DNA of 64,000 nt from a bacterium (GTDB lineage Bacteria; Bacillota; Bacilli; Lactobacillales; Streptococcaceae): assembly GCA_905221455.1 (NCBI GenBank), contig CAJNDF010000005.1, positions 1 through 64,000 of the forward strand, given 5' to 3'. A program made the position numbers and the translations under genes. Every line of letters starts with the position of its first letter. The first letter of the stretch is position 1. The notes beneath the pieces are model-generated. The model saw nothing but the letters and a program-made list of their open reading frames with translations, had not been told where the DNA came from and did no database searches. This document shows, in pieces, positions 47,895 through 55,959 of the stretch.

Positions 47895-47936
47895 GACATT
47901 GGTGTCCTTGGAGTTTATTGATATAAGTTTTATAAT
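47895..47936 (+). promoter_or_regulatory. WW-peptide promoter with ComR-box-like operator
   Basis: Operator GACA-TTGG-TGTC (47895-47906) in the context AGGGACA...TGTCCTT, matching the GACA-N4-TGTC core of known ComR boxes. -35 TTGGAG (47908-47913), 17-bp spacer, -10 TATAAT (47931-47936). The operator abuts the -35, as expected for activation by a dimeric regulator. Drives the 19-residue peptide gene and, with no terminator seen, the bacteriocin operon. Confidence 0.7.
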
Positions 47937-47964
47937 AGATGACATAGAAATAAGGAGGAATGCT

Positions 47965-48024
47965 ATGTTTGGTTTCATCATGTTTTTAACAAATTTTAGT
48001 TTTGGAGATTGGTGGCACGGATAG
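47965..48024 (+). CDS. ComS-like WW-motif pheromone precursor
   Basis: 19 residues, MFGFIMFLTNFSFGDWWHG, too short for normal gene calling. AAGGAGG (47952-47958) is 6 nt before ATG 47965, an ideal spacing. Hydrophobic N-terminus plus a C-terminal double Trp is the build of ComS/XIP precursors; S. mutans ComS is 17 residues ending GLDWWSL. Mature pheromone is probably the last 6-8 residues (for example GDWWHG), released after export and re-imported by the Ami oligopeptide transporter. Partner: the ComR-like regulator upstream. Confidence 0.72.
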   Translation: MFGFIMFLTNFSFGDWWHG

Positions 48025-48151
48025 AAAGGAGAATGTAATGAGGTGTTGCTTTAAAAAGGTCTATGATCCATGACTTGGTTTTACTTACAAACGAAAATGG
48101 ACAATATATAATAAATATTTACGATAAAATAAAAAATAGAGGAGTATCAAT

Positions 48152-48448
48152 ATGAAACAAACAGTTAAAAAATTAGCCCTTGTAGCGAGCATTGCAGCAA
48201 CATTAGGTGGAAGTGTAGCAGTAGTATCGGCCGCGGTTAAGTATCCAGATGGTGGTGTCTGGACGTATGGTTCAGGTGACGGAGGTGCTTACTCAAACTA
48301 CTATCACCCGTCAAAATACCATAGTTCAACTGTTTCCAGCAGATGGAATAGTTCATCTGATAAGGGATATGCTAATGCAGGAGGAACATCTCGAGCTTGG
48401 ATTCGTACTGCGTGGGCCGAGCAAGTAAGTTTCTATTATGATTATTAA
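48152..48448 (+). CDS. lactococcin 972 family bacteriocin
   Basis: 98 residues with a Sec signal peptide (cleavage after VVSAA, about residue 28) and a mature ~70-residue peptide: YPDGGVWTYGSGDGGAYSNY, YHPSKYHSSTV, and C-terminal AEQVSFYYDY, as in lactococcin 972 (WQHGYG, AYSNYHHGSKTHSATV, ASFYYNFW). Lactococcin 972 blocks septum formation via lipid II. RBS GAGGAG. Followed by an attenuator-like terminator and its typical membrane/ABC partner genes. Confidence 0.9.
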   Translation: MKQTVKKLALVASIAATLGGSVAVVSAAVKYPDGGVWTYGSGDGGAYSNYYHPSKYHSSTVSSRWNSSSDKGYANAGGTSRAWIRTAWAEQVSFYYDY

Positions 48449-48500
48449 AAATTGCACACGAGAAAGTAAAAATATTTCTGGGTGAATTGATAACGATGCT

Positions 48501-48541
48501 TTACTTGGTCATCTTCTCACTAAGTGACCAAGTAACTTTTT
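48501..48541 (+). terminator. partial terminator after bacteriocin gene
   Basis: Perfect 11-bp stem TTACTTGGTCA (48501-48511) / TGACCAAGTAA (48525-48535), then CTTTTT. The next gene starts at once, so it probably reduces rather than stops transcription, giving more bacteriocin than transporter. Confidence 0.75.
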
Positions 48542-48551
48542 GGAGGAAATG

Positions 48552-50582
48552 ATGAAACGCTTATTTATTTTGATTTCAATGGTATTGGTATCGCTTTATA
48601 TGGTGATAAATTCCGTTGACCATCGAGAAGAGATTTTATTTGGAAACTATCCCTCTGTTGACGTGATGGGTACTGGGCTAGACCAGCCAGTAGCTGGTCG
48701 CGAAGAGGTGACAGAGGCTTTGAGTAACTTGGCAGTAGAGCACAATAGTCTCATCGCCCGTCGGATTGTTGAGCCAAATGAAGCTGGAGAAACACGCTTT
48801 ACCTATGCCACTTATGGCCAGGGAGAACTTCCAGAAGGTTTGACCATTTCCTCCGAGGAGAGTGCAGAAACGAGTGATTTATTAGGTTCTTACTTGATTG
48901 TGTCAGGGAGTTTGGATGGAGTGAGCTTACAGACCGCCCTGCAAGAACTTGGTTATAATGGTGTTGTCTCGAATAGAACAGAGTCATTTTCAATGGTTGT
49001 CCTCTTGGCGGCGACCCCAATGGGACTACTGAGTCTAGCTATTTTTCTGCTGACCTTTATGAGTCTGACCCTGATTTATCGGATCAAGTCCCTTCGTCAG
49101 GCAGGGATTCGTTTAATCGCTGGTGAGAGCTTGTTTGGGGTGGTTCTCAGACCAGTGTTAGAAGATGTGAGACAGCTTATCTTCTCGGTACTAGGATCCA
49201 GTCTTTTGGGATTGGGGATTCTCTGGTATCAAGGTGTCTTGTTTATGGCAACGGTGCAACTTGTCATCATTGCTCTTCTACTTTATGGATTGACCTTGGC
49301 AGGGATTTCTACCTTACTAAGTGTAGTGTATCTACTTGGATTACAGGAAAATAGTCTGGTAGATCTCTTGAAAGGGAAACTCCCTCTCAAACGGATGATG
49401 ACATTGATGATGGTGGGGCAACTCTTAGCCGTACTGGTGGTCGGATCGAGTGCGACTGCTCTCCTACCCCACTACCGTGAAATGCAGGAGATGGAGAAGG
49501 CAAGTGATAAATGGAGCCAGTCCTCAGACCGTTACCGTCTATCCTTTGGTTGGTCTAGTGCATTTGCCGATGAAGAAGGAATGCGTAAGGATAATCGCGA
49601 GTGGCAGACATTTACTGAAGAACGGTTAGCCAATACAGACTCTTTTTACATCATGAGTAATGTTGACAATTTCTCAGATGGAGCAGAAGTGGACCTAGAT
49701 GGCAATCGTCTCAATGACTACACACCAGCAGGGAATGTCATCTATGTCTCACCGCGCTATCTGATAGAAGAAAAGATTAGCGTTTCGTCAGAGTTTATGG
49801 ACAAGATGCAAAACTTGTCTGAGGGGGAGTTTGGGCTGATCTTGCCTGAGAGCTTGCGAGAGCAGTCTTCCTACTATCAAGGATTATTTACAGATTACCT
49901 GCAAAATTTTTCATCTGAAAGTGTAGAAGCGACGAGTCAGAAACACTATCTCCCACAGGTAACGCTAGCTTTTACAGAAACAGGACAGGAACGTTTCCTC
50001 TATAACGATGGGTACAAGACGACACGTCAATACCTAAAAGATCCGATTATTGTAGTTCTAACGCCGCAAGCGACTGGAGCAAGACCTGTTGCAGGGATGT
50101 TGTGGGGAACTACAGCTAATAGTGCCTTGAAACTAGATCAATATGGAGACAGCATCACAGCTCTAACAGAGCAAGGCCTGTATCACAAGGTCTCTTATTT
50201 GGTAAAAAGCCAGCTATTTTTTGCCAAGGTACTAAATGACAAACGGATGGAGTTTTACTCACTTTTTATTGGGACTATTTTGACCCTGTCTACGGCTATT
50301 TTGTTATTTGATTCCATGAATCTTCTCTATTTTGAGCAGTTCAGACGGGAAATTATGATTAAACGTCTTGCTGGTATGACAATCTATGAGCTTCATGGCA
50401 AGTACTTACTGGCGCAAGGAGGAATTCTTTTGCTTGGTCTAATCTTATCTAGTGTTTTGACAGGAGATGGCTTGGTTAGCGCTCTAGTTGTAGCTTTGTT
50501 TACGCTTAACGCCCTCTTGATTTTAGTAAGGCAGGATAAAAAAGAAGAAGCTGGTAGCATGGCAGTATTGAAAGGAAAATAA
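48552..50582 (+). CDS. DUF1430 bacteriocin-associated membrane protein
   Basis: 676 residues from ATG 48552 (GGAGG 5 nt upstream). An N-terminal membrane anchor, a ~130-residue outside domain, four helices (about 150-290), a second large outside domain (about 305-560) and three C-terminal helices: the FtsX/MacB-like layout of the lactococcin 972-associated integral membrane protein family. Works with the ABC ATPase one base after its stop, in export of or immunity to the bacteriocin. Confidence 0.88.
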   Translation: MKRLFILISMVLVSLYMVINSVDHREEILFGNYPSVDVMGTGLDQPVAGREEVTEALSNLAVEHNSLIARRIVEPNEAGETRFTYATYGQGELPEGLTISSEESAETSDLLGSYLIVSGSLDGVSLQTALQELGYNGVVSNRTESFSMVVLLAATPMGLLSLAIFLLTFMSLTLIYRIKSLRQAGIRLIAGESLFGVVLRPVLEDVRQLIFSVLGSSLLGLGILWYQGVLFMATVQLVIIALLLYGLTLAGISTLLSVVYLLGLQENSLVDLLKGKLPLKRMMTLMMVGQLLAVLVVGSSATALLPHYREMQEMEKASDKWSQSSDRYRLSFGWSSAFADEEGMRKDNREWQTFTEERLANTDSFYIMSNVDNFSDGAEVDLDGNRLNDYTPAGNVIYVSPRYLIEEKISVSSEFMDKMQNLSEGEFGLILPESLREQSSYYQGLFTDYLQNFSSESVEATSQKHYLPQVTLAFTETGQERFLYNDGYKTTRQYLKDPIIVVLTPQATGARPVAGMLWGTTANSALKLDQYGDSITALTEQGLYHKVSYLVKSQLFFAKVLNDKRMEFYSLFIGTILTLSTAILLFDSMNLLYFEQFRREIMIKRLAGMTIYELHGKYLLAQGGILLLGLILSSVLTGDGLVSALVVALFTLNALLILVRQDKKEEAGSMAVLKGK

Positions 50583-50583
50583 G

Positions 50584-51225
50584 ATGATTGATATTCAAGG
50601 ATTGGAAAAGAAATTTAATGACCGAGCGATTTTCTCTGGTTTGAATCTCAAGCTGGAGAAGGGCAAGGTCTATGCCTTAATCGGGAAGAGTGGGAGCGGA
50701 AAGACGACTCTGCTGAATATCTTAGGAAAGCTAGAAAAGATAGATGGTGGAAGGGTTCTCTATCAGGGGAAAGATTTAAAAACCATTCCCACTCGTGAGT
50801 ATTTTCGAGACCAGATGGGCTATCTCTTTCAAAATTTTGGCCTTTTAGAAAACCAATCAATCAAAGAGAATTTGGATTTGGGCTTTGTTGGTCAGAAAAT
50901 CTCAAAAGTAGAACGTTTGGAAAGGCAAGTGGAGGCTTTAGAAAAGGTTAATCTAGGGTATTTGGATCTAGAACAAAAAATTTATACTTTATCTGGAGGA
51001 GAGGCTCAACGAGTTGCCCTTGCTAAGACTATTTTGAAAAATCCACCCTTGATTTTGGCAGATGAACCAACAGCAGCTCTTGATCCTGAAAATTCAGAGG
51101 AGGTTATGAATCTCTTGGTGGATTTGAAAGATGAAAATCGAATCATCATCATTGCGACCCATAATCCCCTAGTCTGGAATAAGGCCGATGAAATCATTGA
51201 TATGAGGGAGCTTGCTCATGTGTGA
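50584..51225 (+). CDS. ABC ATPase of lactococcin 972 transporter
   Basis: 213 residues, MacB/LolD-like. Walker A GKSGSGKTTLLN (about 34-45), Q-loop YLFQNFGLLENQSIKENL, signature TLSGGEAQRVALAK, Walker B LILADEPTAALD, switch His in IIATHN. Partner of the DUF1430 protein. Overlaps the next gene by 8 nt. Confidence 0.93.
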   Translation: MIDIQGLEKKFNDRAIFSGLNLKLEKGKVYALIGKSGSGKTTLLNILGKLEKIDGGRVLYQGKDLKTIPTREYFRDQMGYLFQNFGLLENQSIKENLDLGFVGQKISKVERLERQVEALEKVNLGYLDLEQKIYTLSGGEAQRVALAKTILKNPPLILADEPTAALDPENSEEVMNLLVDLKDENRIIIIATHNPLVWNKADEIIDMRELAHV

Positions 51226-51526
51226 AAAAATTCGTATTCGCAGGGTATCTGATTATCCTAGTGCCAGAGGTGGTTTAGAAGATATCCTCATCATGGAAAA
51301 CATGACAAATCATCTTCTTTTAGTTCAAATCCGAGTGAATGGCTATTTGCTTGATTTTGCTAGTATCGAAGGGCAAAGGCAAAAGCATTATCGTTTGAAA
51401 AATTTACCTCAAACGGTTGAACTGACAGTGGATGATGTGGAGGAGGATGTGGATTTGACCCTACCTGAAAATCGAAGTTATCAAGAAGCTGATTTTTTTG
51501 AACGTATGTTTCGAGAGAAGCACTAA
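51218..51526 (+). CDS. unknown protein, end of bacteriocin operon
   Basis: 102 residues from ATG 51218 (GAGGGAG 8 nt upstream). No membrane segment or signal peptide; many acidic residues (DDVEEDVD). No recognised family. Overlaps the ABC ATPase gene and precedes the operon terminator, so it is translationally coupled to the transporter. A cytoplasmic immunity or regulatory accessory role is only a guess from position. Confidence 0.7.
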   Translation: MCEKIRIRRVSDYPSARGGLEDILIMENMTNHLLLVQIRVNGYLLDFASIEGQRQKHYRLKNLPQTVELTVDDVEEDVDLTLPENRSYQEADFFERMFREKH

Positions 51527-51549
51527 GTCCACTTTTAAAGATTTCCAAG

Positions 51550-51582
51550 ACTATCTTTCTTCATAAGGAAAGATAGTTTTTT
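51550..51582 (+). terminator. bacteriocin operon terminator
   Basis: ACTATCTTTC / GAAAGATAGT (51550-51577) then TTTTT. Confidence 0.87.
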
Positions 51583-51617
51583 GGTATGATTTTCACCCCC
51601 AAAATACAAGGGGAATG

Positions 51618-51626
51618 TGTTACAAT
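51618..51626 (+). promoter_or_regulatory. ksgA promoter, extended -10
   Basis: TG-T-TACAAT (51618-51626), 31 nt before ksgA. Likely start of the ksgA-rsgA-rpe-thiN-rmuC-yhaM transcript. Confidence 0.6.
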
Positions 51627-51656
51627 AGTAGTAACAGATAATAGAAAAGAGAATAG

Positions 51657-52529
51657 ATGAGAATTGCAGATTATAGCGTGACCAAGGCAGTGCTGGAGCG
51701 TCACGGTTTTACCTTTAAAAAGTCCTTCGGGCAAAATTTCTTGACGGATACCAATATTCTTCAAAAAATCGTGGATACGGCTGAGATTGATGACCAGGTT
51801 AATGTCATCGAAATCGGACCAGGGATTGGTGCCTTGACAGAATTTTTGGCTGAGCGTGCAGCTCAAGTCATGGCCTTTGAGATTGACCACCGTTTGGTAC
51901 CGATTTTGGCAGATACTCTTCGTGATTTTGATAATGTGACCGTAGTCAACGAGGATATCCTTAAGGTTGACTTGGCGCAACATATCCAGAATTTTAAAAA
52001 TCCTGACCTGCCAATCAAGGTAGTAGCCAACTTGCCATATTATATCACGACGCCTATTCTTATGCACTTGATCGAAAGTGGCATTCCTTTTAGTGAGTTT
52101 GTGGTCATGATGCAAAAAGAAGTGGCGGATCGTATCTCAGCCCAGCCTAATACCAAGGCTTACGGTAGCTTGTCGATTGCGGTTCAGTACTACATGACAG
52201 CCAAGGTTGCCTTTATCGTGCCGCGTACAGTCTTTGTGCCAGCGCCAAATGTGGATTCAGCCATTTTGAAAATGGTGCGTCGTCCAGAGCCAGCTGTAGC
52301 AGTAGAAGACGAGAACTTCTTCTTTAAGGTTTCCAAGGCTAGTTTTACCCATCGCCGCAAGACCTTGTGGAACAATTTGACAGGTTATTTTGGCAAGACT
52401 GAAGAAGTCAAGGACAAATTGACCAAGGCTTTGGACCAAGCAGGCTTGTCACCAAGTGTACGTGGGGAAGCTCTCAGCTTGGCAGAGTTTGCTAGCCTAG
52501 CAGACGCACTTAAAGGGCAAGGACTCTAA
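51657..52529 (+). CDS. ksgA: 16S rRNA dimethyladenosine transferase
   Basis: 290 residues. Dimethylates A1518/A1519 of 16S rRNA (E. coli numbering) during 30S maturation. SAM motif [15 protein letters not shown] (about 44-58) and catalytic [11 protein letters not shown] (about 122-132). Loss gives kasugamycin resistance; the gene here is intact. First gene of a six-gene run with gaps of 1 to 10 nt or overlaps. Confidence 0.97.
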   Translation: MRIADYSVTKAVLERHGFTFKKSFGQNFLTDTNILQKIVDTAEIDDQVNVIEIGPGIGALTEFLAERAAQVMAFEIDHRLVPILADTLRDFDNVTVVNEDILKVDLAQHIQNFKNPDLPIKVVANLPYYITTPILMHLIESGIPFSEFVVMMQKEVADRISAQPNTKAYGSLSIAVQYYMTAKVAFIVPRTVFVPAPNVDSAILKMVRRPEPAVAVEDENFFFKVSKASFTHRRKTLWNNLTGYFGKTEEVKDKLTKALDQAGLSPSVRGEALSLAEFASLADALKGQGL

Positions 52530-52530
52530 G

Positions 52531-53409
52531 ATGCAGGGACAAATCATTAAAGCCTTGGCTGGGTTCTACTATGTGGAGAGTGATGGCCAGGTTTATCAAA
52601 CACGCGCGCGTGGGAATTTCCGTAAAAAAGGCCATATCCCCTACGTTGGGGACTGGGTAGATTTTTCTGCCGAGGAAAATTCAGAAGGCTATATTCTCAA
52701 GATTTACGAGCGGAAAAACAGTCTGGTTCGTCCGCCTATTGTCAATATTGACCAAGCTGTGGTGATCATGTCAGTCAAGGAACCTGATTTCAACAGCAAT
52801 TTGCTGGATCGGTTCTTGGTTCTTTTGGAGCACAAGGGCATTCATCCTATCGTTTATATTTCTAAAATGGACTTGCTGGAAGATAGAGGAGAACTGGATT
52901 TTTACCAGCAGACCTATGGTGCTATTGGCTACGATTTTGTGACTAGTAAAGAAGAACTTTTGCCCTTGTTGACAGGCAAGGTTACGGTCTTTATGGGGCA
53001 GACAGGTGTTGGGAAATCAACCCTCCTCAACAAAATCGCACCAGACCTTAATCTTGAAACAGGAGAAATCTCAGACAGTCTAGGTCGTGGGCGCCATACC
53101 ACTCGAGCTGTTAGTTTTTACAACCTCAATGGGGGTAAAATTGCAGACACGCCAGGTTTTTCATCCTTGGACTATGAAGTATCAACGGCTGAAGACCTCA
53201 ATCAGACCTTTCCAGAGCTTGCTAGTGTTAGCCGAGATTGTAAGTTCCGCACTTGTACCCATACCCATGAGCCGTCCTGTGCTGTCAAGCCATCAGTGGA
53301 AGAAGGTACTATTGCCAGCTTCCGTTTCGAAAACTACCTGCAATTCCTCAGCGAAATTGAAAATCGTAGAGAAACCTATAAAAAAGTCAGCAAAAAAATT
53401 CCAAAATAA
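52531..53409 (+). CDS. rsgA: ribosome small-subunit GTPase
   Basis: 292 residues. OB domain (1-70), circularly permuted GTPase with G4-like ISKMDLL before G1 [12 protein letters not shown] (about 160) and DTPGFSSLD, then a C-terminal zinc finger [14 protein letters not shown]. Assists late 30S assembly, functionally next to KsgA. One base after the ksgA stop. Confidence 0.96.
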   Translation: MQGQIIKALAGFYYVESDGQVYQTRARGNFRKKGHIPYVGDWVDFSAEENSEGYILKIYERKNSLVRPPIVNIDQAVVIMSVKEPDFNSNLLDRFLVLLEHKGIHPIVYISKMDLLEDRGELDFYQQTYGAIGYDFVTSKEELLPLLTGKVTVFMGQTGVGKSTLLNKIAPDLNLETGEISDSLGRGRHTTRAVSFYNLNGGKIADTPGFSSLDYEVSTAEDLNQTFPELASVSRDCKFRTCTHTHEPSCAVKPSVEEGTIASFRFENYLQFLSEIENRRETYKKVSKKIPK

Positions 53410-53419
53410 GGAGAAACCT

Positions 53420-54076
53420 ATGTCTCAATACAAGATTGCTCCGTCAATTCTGGCAGCAGATTATGCCAACTTTGAACGTGAAATCAAACGCCTAGAAGCA
53501 ACTGGGGCAGAGTATGCCCATATCGATATCATGGATGGTCACTTTGTGCCGCAAATCAGTTTTGGTGCAGGTGTGGTTGAAGCTCTTCGCCCCCATAGTA
53601 AGATGGTCTTTGACTGCCACTTGATGGTGTCAAACCCTGAGCATCATTTAGAAGACTTTGCGCGTGCGGGAGCAGACATCATCAGTATCCATGTGGAAGC
53701 AACGCCTCATATACATGGAGCCCTTCAAAAGATTCGTTCGCTCGGTGTCAAACCTTCGGTTGTCATCAACCCTGGTACGCCTGTTGAAGCCATTAAGCAC
53801 GTGCTTCACCTAGTTGACCAAGTCTTAGTCATGACAGTGAACCCTGGCTTCGGTGGGCAAGCTTTTCTACCTGAAACCATGGATAAGGTTCGTGAGTTGG
53901 TTAATCTTCGTGAGGAAAAAGGCTTGAACTTTGAAATCGAAGTCGATGGCGGAATTGATAATCAAACTATTGCTCAGGCTAAAGAAGCTGGTGCGACCGT
54001 TTTTGTAGCAGGTTCCTATGTCTTTAAGGGAGATGTTAATGAGCGAGTACAAACTCTCAGAAAACAACTGGACTAG
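53420..54076 (+). CDS. rpe: ribulose-phosphate 3-epimerase
   Basis: 218 residues from ATG 53420 (AAGGAGA upstream); a longer reading in the same frame from 53087 runs through rsgA and is not real. TIM-barrel with HIDIMDGHFVPQISFG, MTVNPGFGGQ and VDGGID metal/substrate motifs. Interconverts ribulose-5-P and xylulose-5-P in the pentose phosphate pathway. Overlaps thiN by 38 nt. Confidence 0.96.
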   Translation: MSQYKIAPSILAADYANFEREIKRLEATGAEYAHIDIMDGHFVPQISFGAGVVEALRPHSKMVFDCHLMVSNPEHHLEDFARAGADIISIHVEATPHIHGALQKIRSLGVKPSVVINPGTPVEAIKHVLHLVDQVLVMTVNPGFGGQAFLPETMDKVRELVNLREEKGLNFEIEVDGGIDNQTIAQAKEAGATVFVAGSYVFKGDVNERVQTLRKQLD

Positions 54077-54701
54077 GGTTGCCGTTTTTGCAGGCGGGGA
54101 TCGCGGTCACTACCGGCCGGATTTTGATTGCTTTGTTGGTGTGGATCGAGGCTCGCTTTGGGTTTTAGAAGAAAAACTTCCTCTAGCTCTAGCAGTCGGG
54201 GATTTTGATTCTGTGACTGCAGAAGAGCGTCAGTTGATTCAAAAACGTGCCCGGCATTTTGTCCAAGCCCAACCGGAAAAAGATGATACAGATCTGGAAT
54301 TGGCTCTTTTAACCATCTTTGAGCAAAATCCTCAGGCTCAGGTCACTATTTTCGGGGCTCTTGGTGGTCGTATTGACCATATGTTGGCCAATGTCTTTTT
54401 GCCTAGCAATCCAAAGTTGGCACCTTATATGCGTCAGATAGCGATTGAGGATGGGCAAAACTTGATTGCCTATTGTCCCGAAGGGATCAGTCAGCTTGAA
54501 CCGCGTTCAGACTATGACTACCTAGCCTTTATGCCAGTTCGAGATAGCCAGTTGACTATTCTTGGTGCCAAGTATGAGTTGACAGAGGAAAATTTTTTCT
54601 TTAAAAAAGTGTACGCTTCTAACGAATATATAGGTAGGGAAGTTTCGGTGACTTGCCCAGATGGCTATGTGGTTGTCTTGCATAGCAAGGACAGGAGGTA
54701 G
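54039..54701 (+). CDS. thiN: thiamine pyrophosphokinase
   Basis: 220 residues from ATG 54039, 6 nt after AAGGGAG; ATG 54018 and 54033 are alternatives. Transfers pyrophosphate from ATP to thiamine. GGDRGHYRPDFDCFVGVDRG, AVGDFDSV and PEKDDTDLELAL (acidic site) are typical. The rpe-thiN-rmuC order is conserved in Firmicutes near rsgA. Confidence 0.93.
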   Translation: MSEYKLSENNWTRVAVFAGGDRGHYRPDFDCFVGVDRGSLWVLEEKLPLALAVGDFDSVTAEERQLIQKRARHFVQAQPEKDDTDLELALLTIFEQNPQAQVTIFGALGGRIDHMLANVFLPSNPKLAPYMRQIAIEDGQNLIAYCPEGISQLEPRSDYDYLAFMPVRDSQLTILGAKYELTEENFFFKKVYASNEYIGREVSVTCPDGYVVVLHSKDRR

Positions 54702-54702
54702 G

Positions 54703-55959
54703 ATGGAAAGTTTACTTGTTCTATTATTAATTGCCAACCTAGCTGGGTTTTTTCTGATTTGGCAAAGGCAGGATAAACAGGAGAAACACCTAAGTAAGAG
54801 TTTGGAGGATCAGGCAGATCATCTGTCAGACCAGTTAGATTATCGCTTTGAACAAGCCAGACAAGCCAGCCAGCTGGATCAAAAAGATTTGGAAGTGGCT
54901 GTCAGCGATCGCCTGCAAGAAGTGCGAATGGAATTGCACCAAGGTCTGACTCAGGTTCGTCAAGAAATGACAGATAATCTCCTCCAAACTAGAGATAAGA
55001 CCGACCAACGGCTTCAAGCCCTGCAGGAATCAAATGAGCAACGCTTGGAACAAATGCGCCAAACGGTCGAGGAAAAGTTGGAAAAGACCTTACAGACACG
55101 TTTACAGGCTTCCTTTGAGACAGTTTCCAAGCAACTGGAGTCGGTCAATCGTGGTCTGGGAGAAATGCAGACAGTCGCCCGTGATGTCGGTGCTCTTAAT
55201 AAGGTTCTTTCTGGAACCAAGACACGAGGGATTCTGGGCGAATTGCAATTGGGGCAAATCATCGAAGACATCATGACACCAGCCCAGTATGAACGAGAAT
55301 ATGCAACGGTTGAAAACTCGAGCGAGCGAGTGGAGTATGCTATCAAGTTACCTGGGCAAGGCGACCAGGAATATGTTTACCTACCGATTGACTCCAAGTT
55401 TCCACTGGCAGATTATTACCGCTTGGAAGAAGCATATGAAGCAGGTGACAAGGACGAAATTGAACGCTGTCGTAAGTCACTTCTAGCAAGCGTTAAGCGT
55501 TTCGCAAAGGATATCAAGAGCAAGTATCTAGCGCCGCCTCGGACGACCAATTTTGGAGTTTTGTTTGTTCCGACGGAAGGTCTCTACTCAGAAATCGTCC
55601 GCAATCCGGTCTTCTTTGATGATTTGAGACGGGAGGAGCAGATTATTGTCGCAGGTCCAAGTACCCTATCAGCTCTTCTCAATTCCCTATCAGTTGGCTT
55701 CAAGACCCTCAATATCCAAAAGAGTGCCGACCATATCAGCAAGACACTTGCCAGTGTCAAGACCGAGTTTGGCAAGTTTGGTGGCATTCTGGTCAAGGCA
55801 CAAAAACATCTCCAACATGCCTCTGGCAATATTGATGAATTATTAAACCGTCGCACTACAGCTATTGAGCGAACGCTCCGTCACATTGAGTTATCAGAAG
55901 GTGAGCCTGCGCTTGATCTACTCCATTTCCAGGAAGATGAGGAAGAATATGAAGATTAG
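54703..55959 (+). CDS. rmuC: DNA recombination protein RmuC homologue
   Basis: 418 residues from ATG 54703 (AGGAGG upstream). N-terminal membrane helix (about 3-20), long coiled coil (about 28-165, heptads rich in Q, L, R), then the RmuC nuclease-like domain (GILGELQLGQIIEDIM, VYLPIDSKFPLADYYRL, GVLFVPTEGLYSEI). In E. coli it limits inversions at short repeats. Ends overlapping the start of yhaM by 11 nt. Confidence 0.94.
   Translation: MESLLVLLLIANLAGFFLIWQRQDKQEKHLSKSLEDQADHLSDQLDYRFEQARQASQLDQKDLEVAVSDRLQEVRMELHQGLTQVRQEMTDNLLQTRDKTDQRLQALQESNEQRLEQMRQTVEEKLEKTLQTRLQASFETVSKQLESVNRGLGEMQTVARDVGALNKVLSGTKTRGILGELQLGQIIEDIMTPAQYEREYATVENSSERVEYAIKLPGQGDQEYVYLPIDSKFPLADYYRLEEAYEAGDKDEIERCRKSLLASVKRFAKDIKSKYLAPPRTTNFGVLFVPTEGLYSEIVRNPVFFDDLRREEQIIVAGPSTLSALLNSLSVGFKTLNIQKSADHISKTLASVKTEFGKFGGILVKAQKHLQHASGNIDELLNRRTTAIERTLRHIELSEGEPALDLLHFQEDEEEYED

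Noticed and set aside
48038..48073. 11-codon ORF (MRCCFKKVYDP) after AAAGGAG between peptide and bacteriocin genes
   Set aside because: It has an RBS-like stretch, but an ATG-TAA mini-ORF is as well placed, and the sequence resembles no signalling peptide. Too short to support.
53087..53419. N-terminal extension of rpe running through rsgA
   Set aside because: The added protein has no similarity to the epimerase; ATG 53420 has a strong RBS and the standard start MSQYKIAPSILAADYANF.
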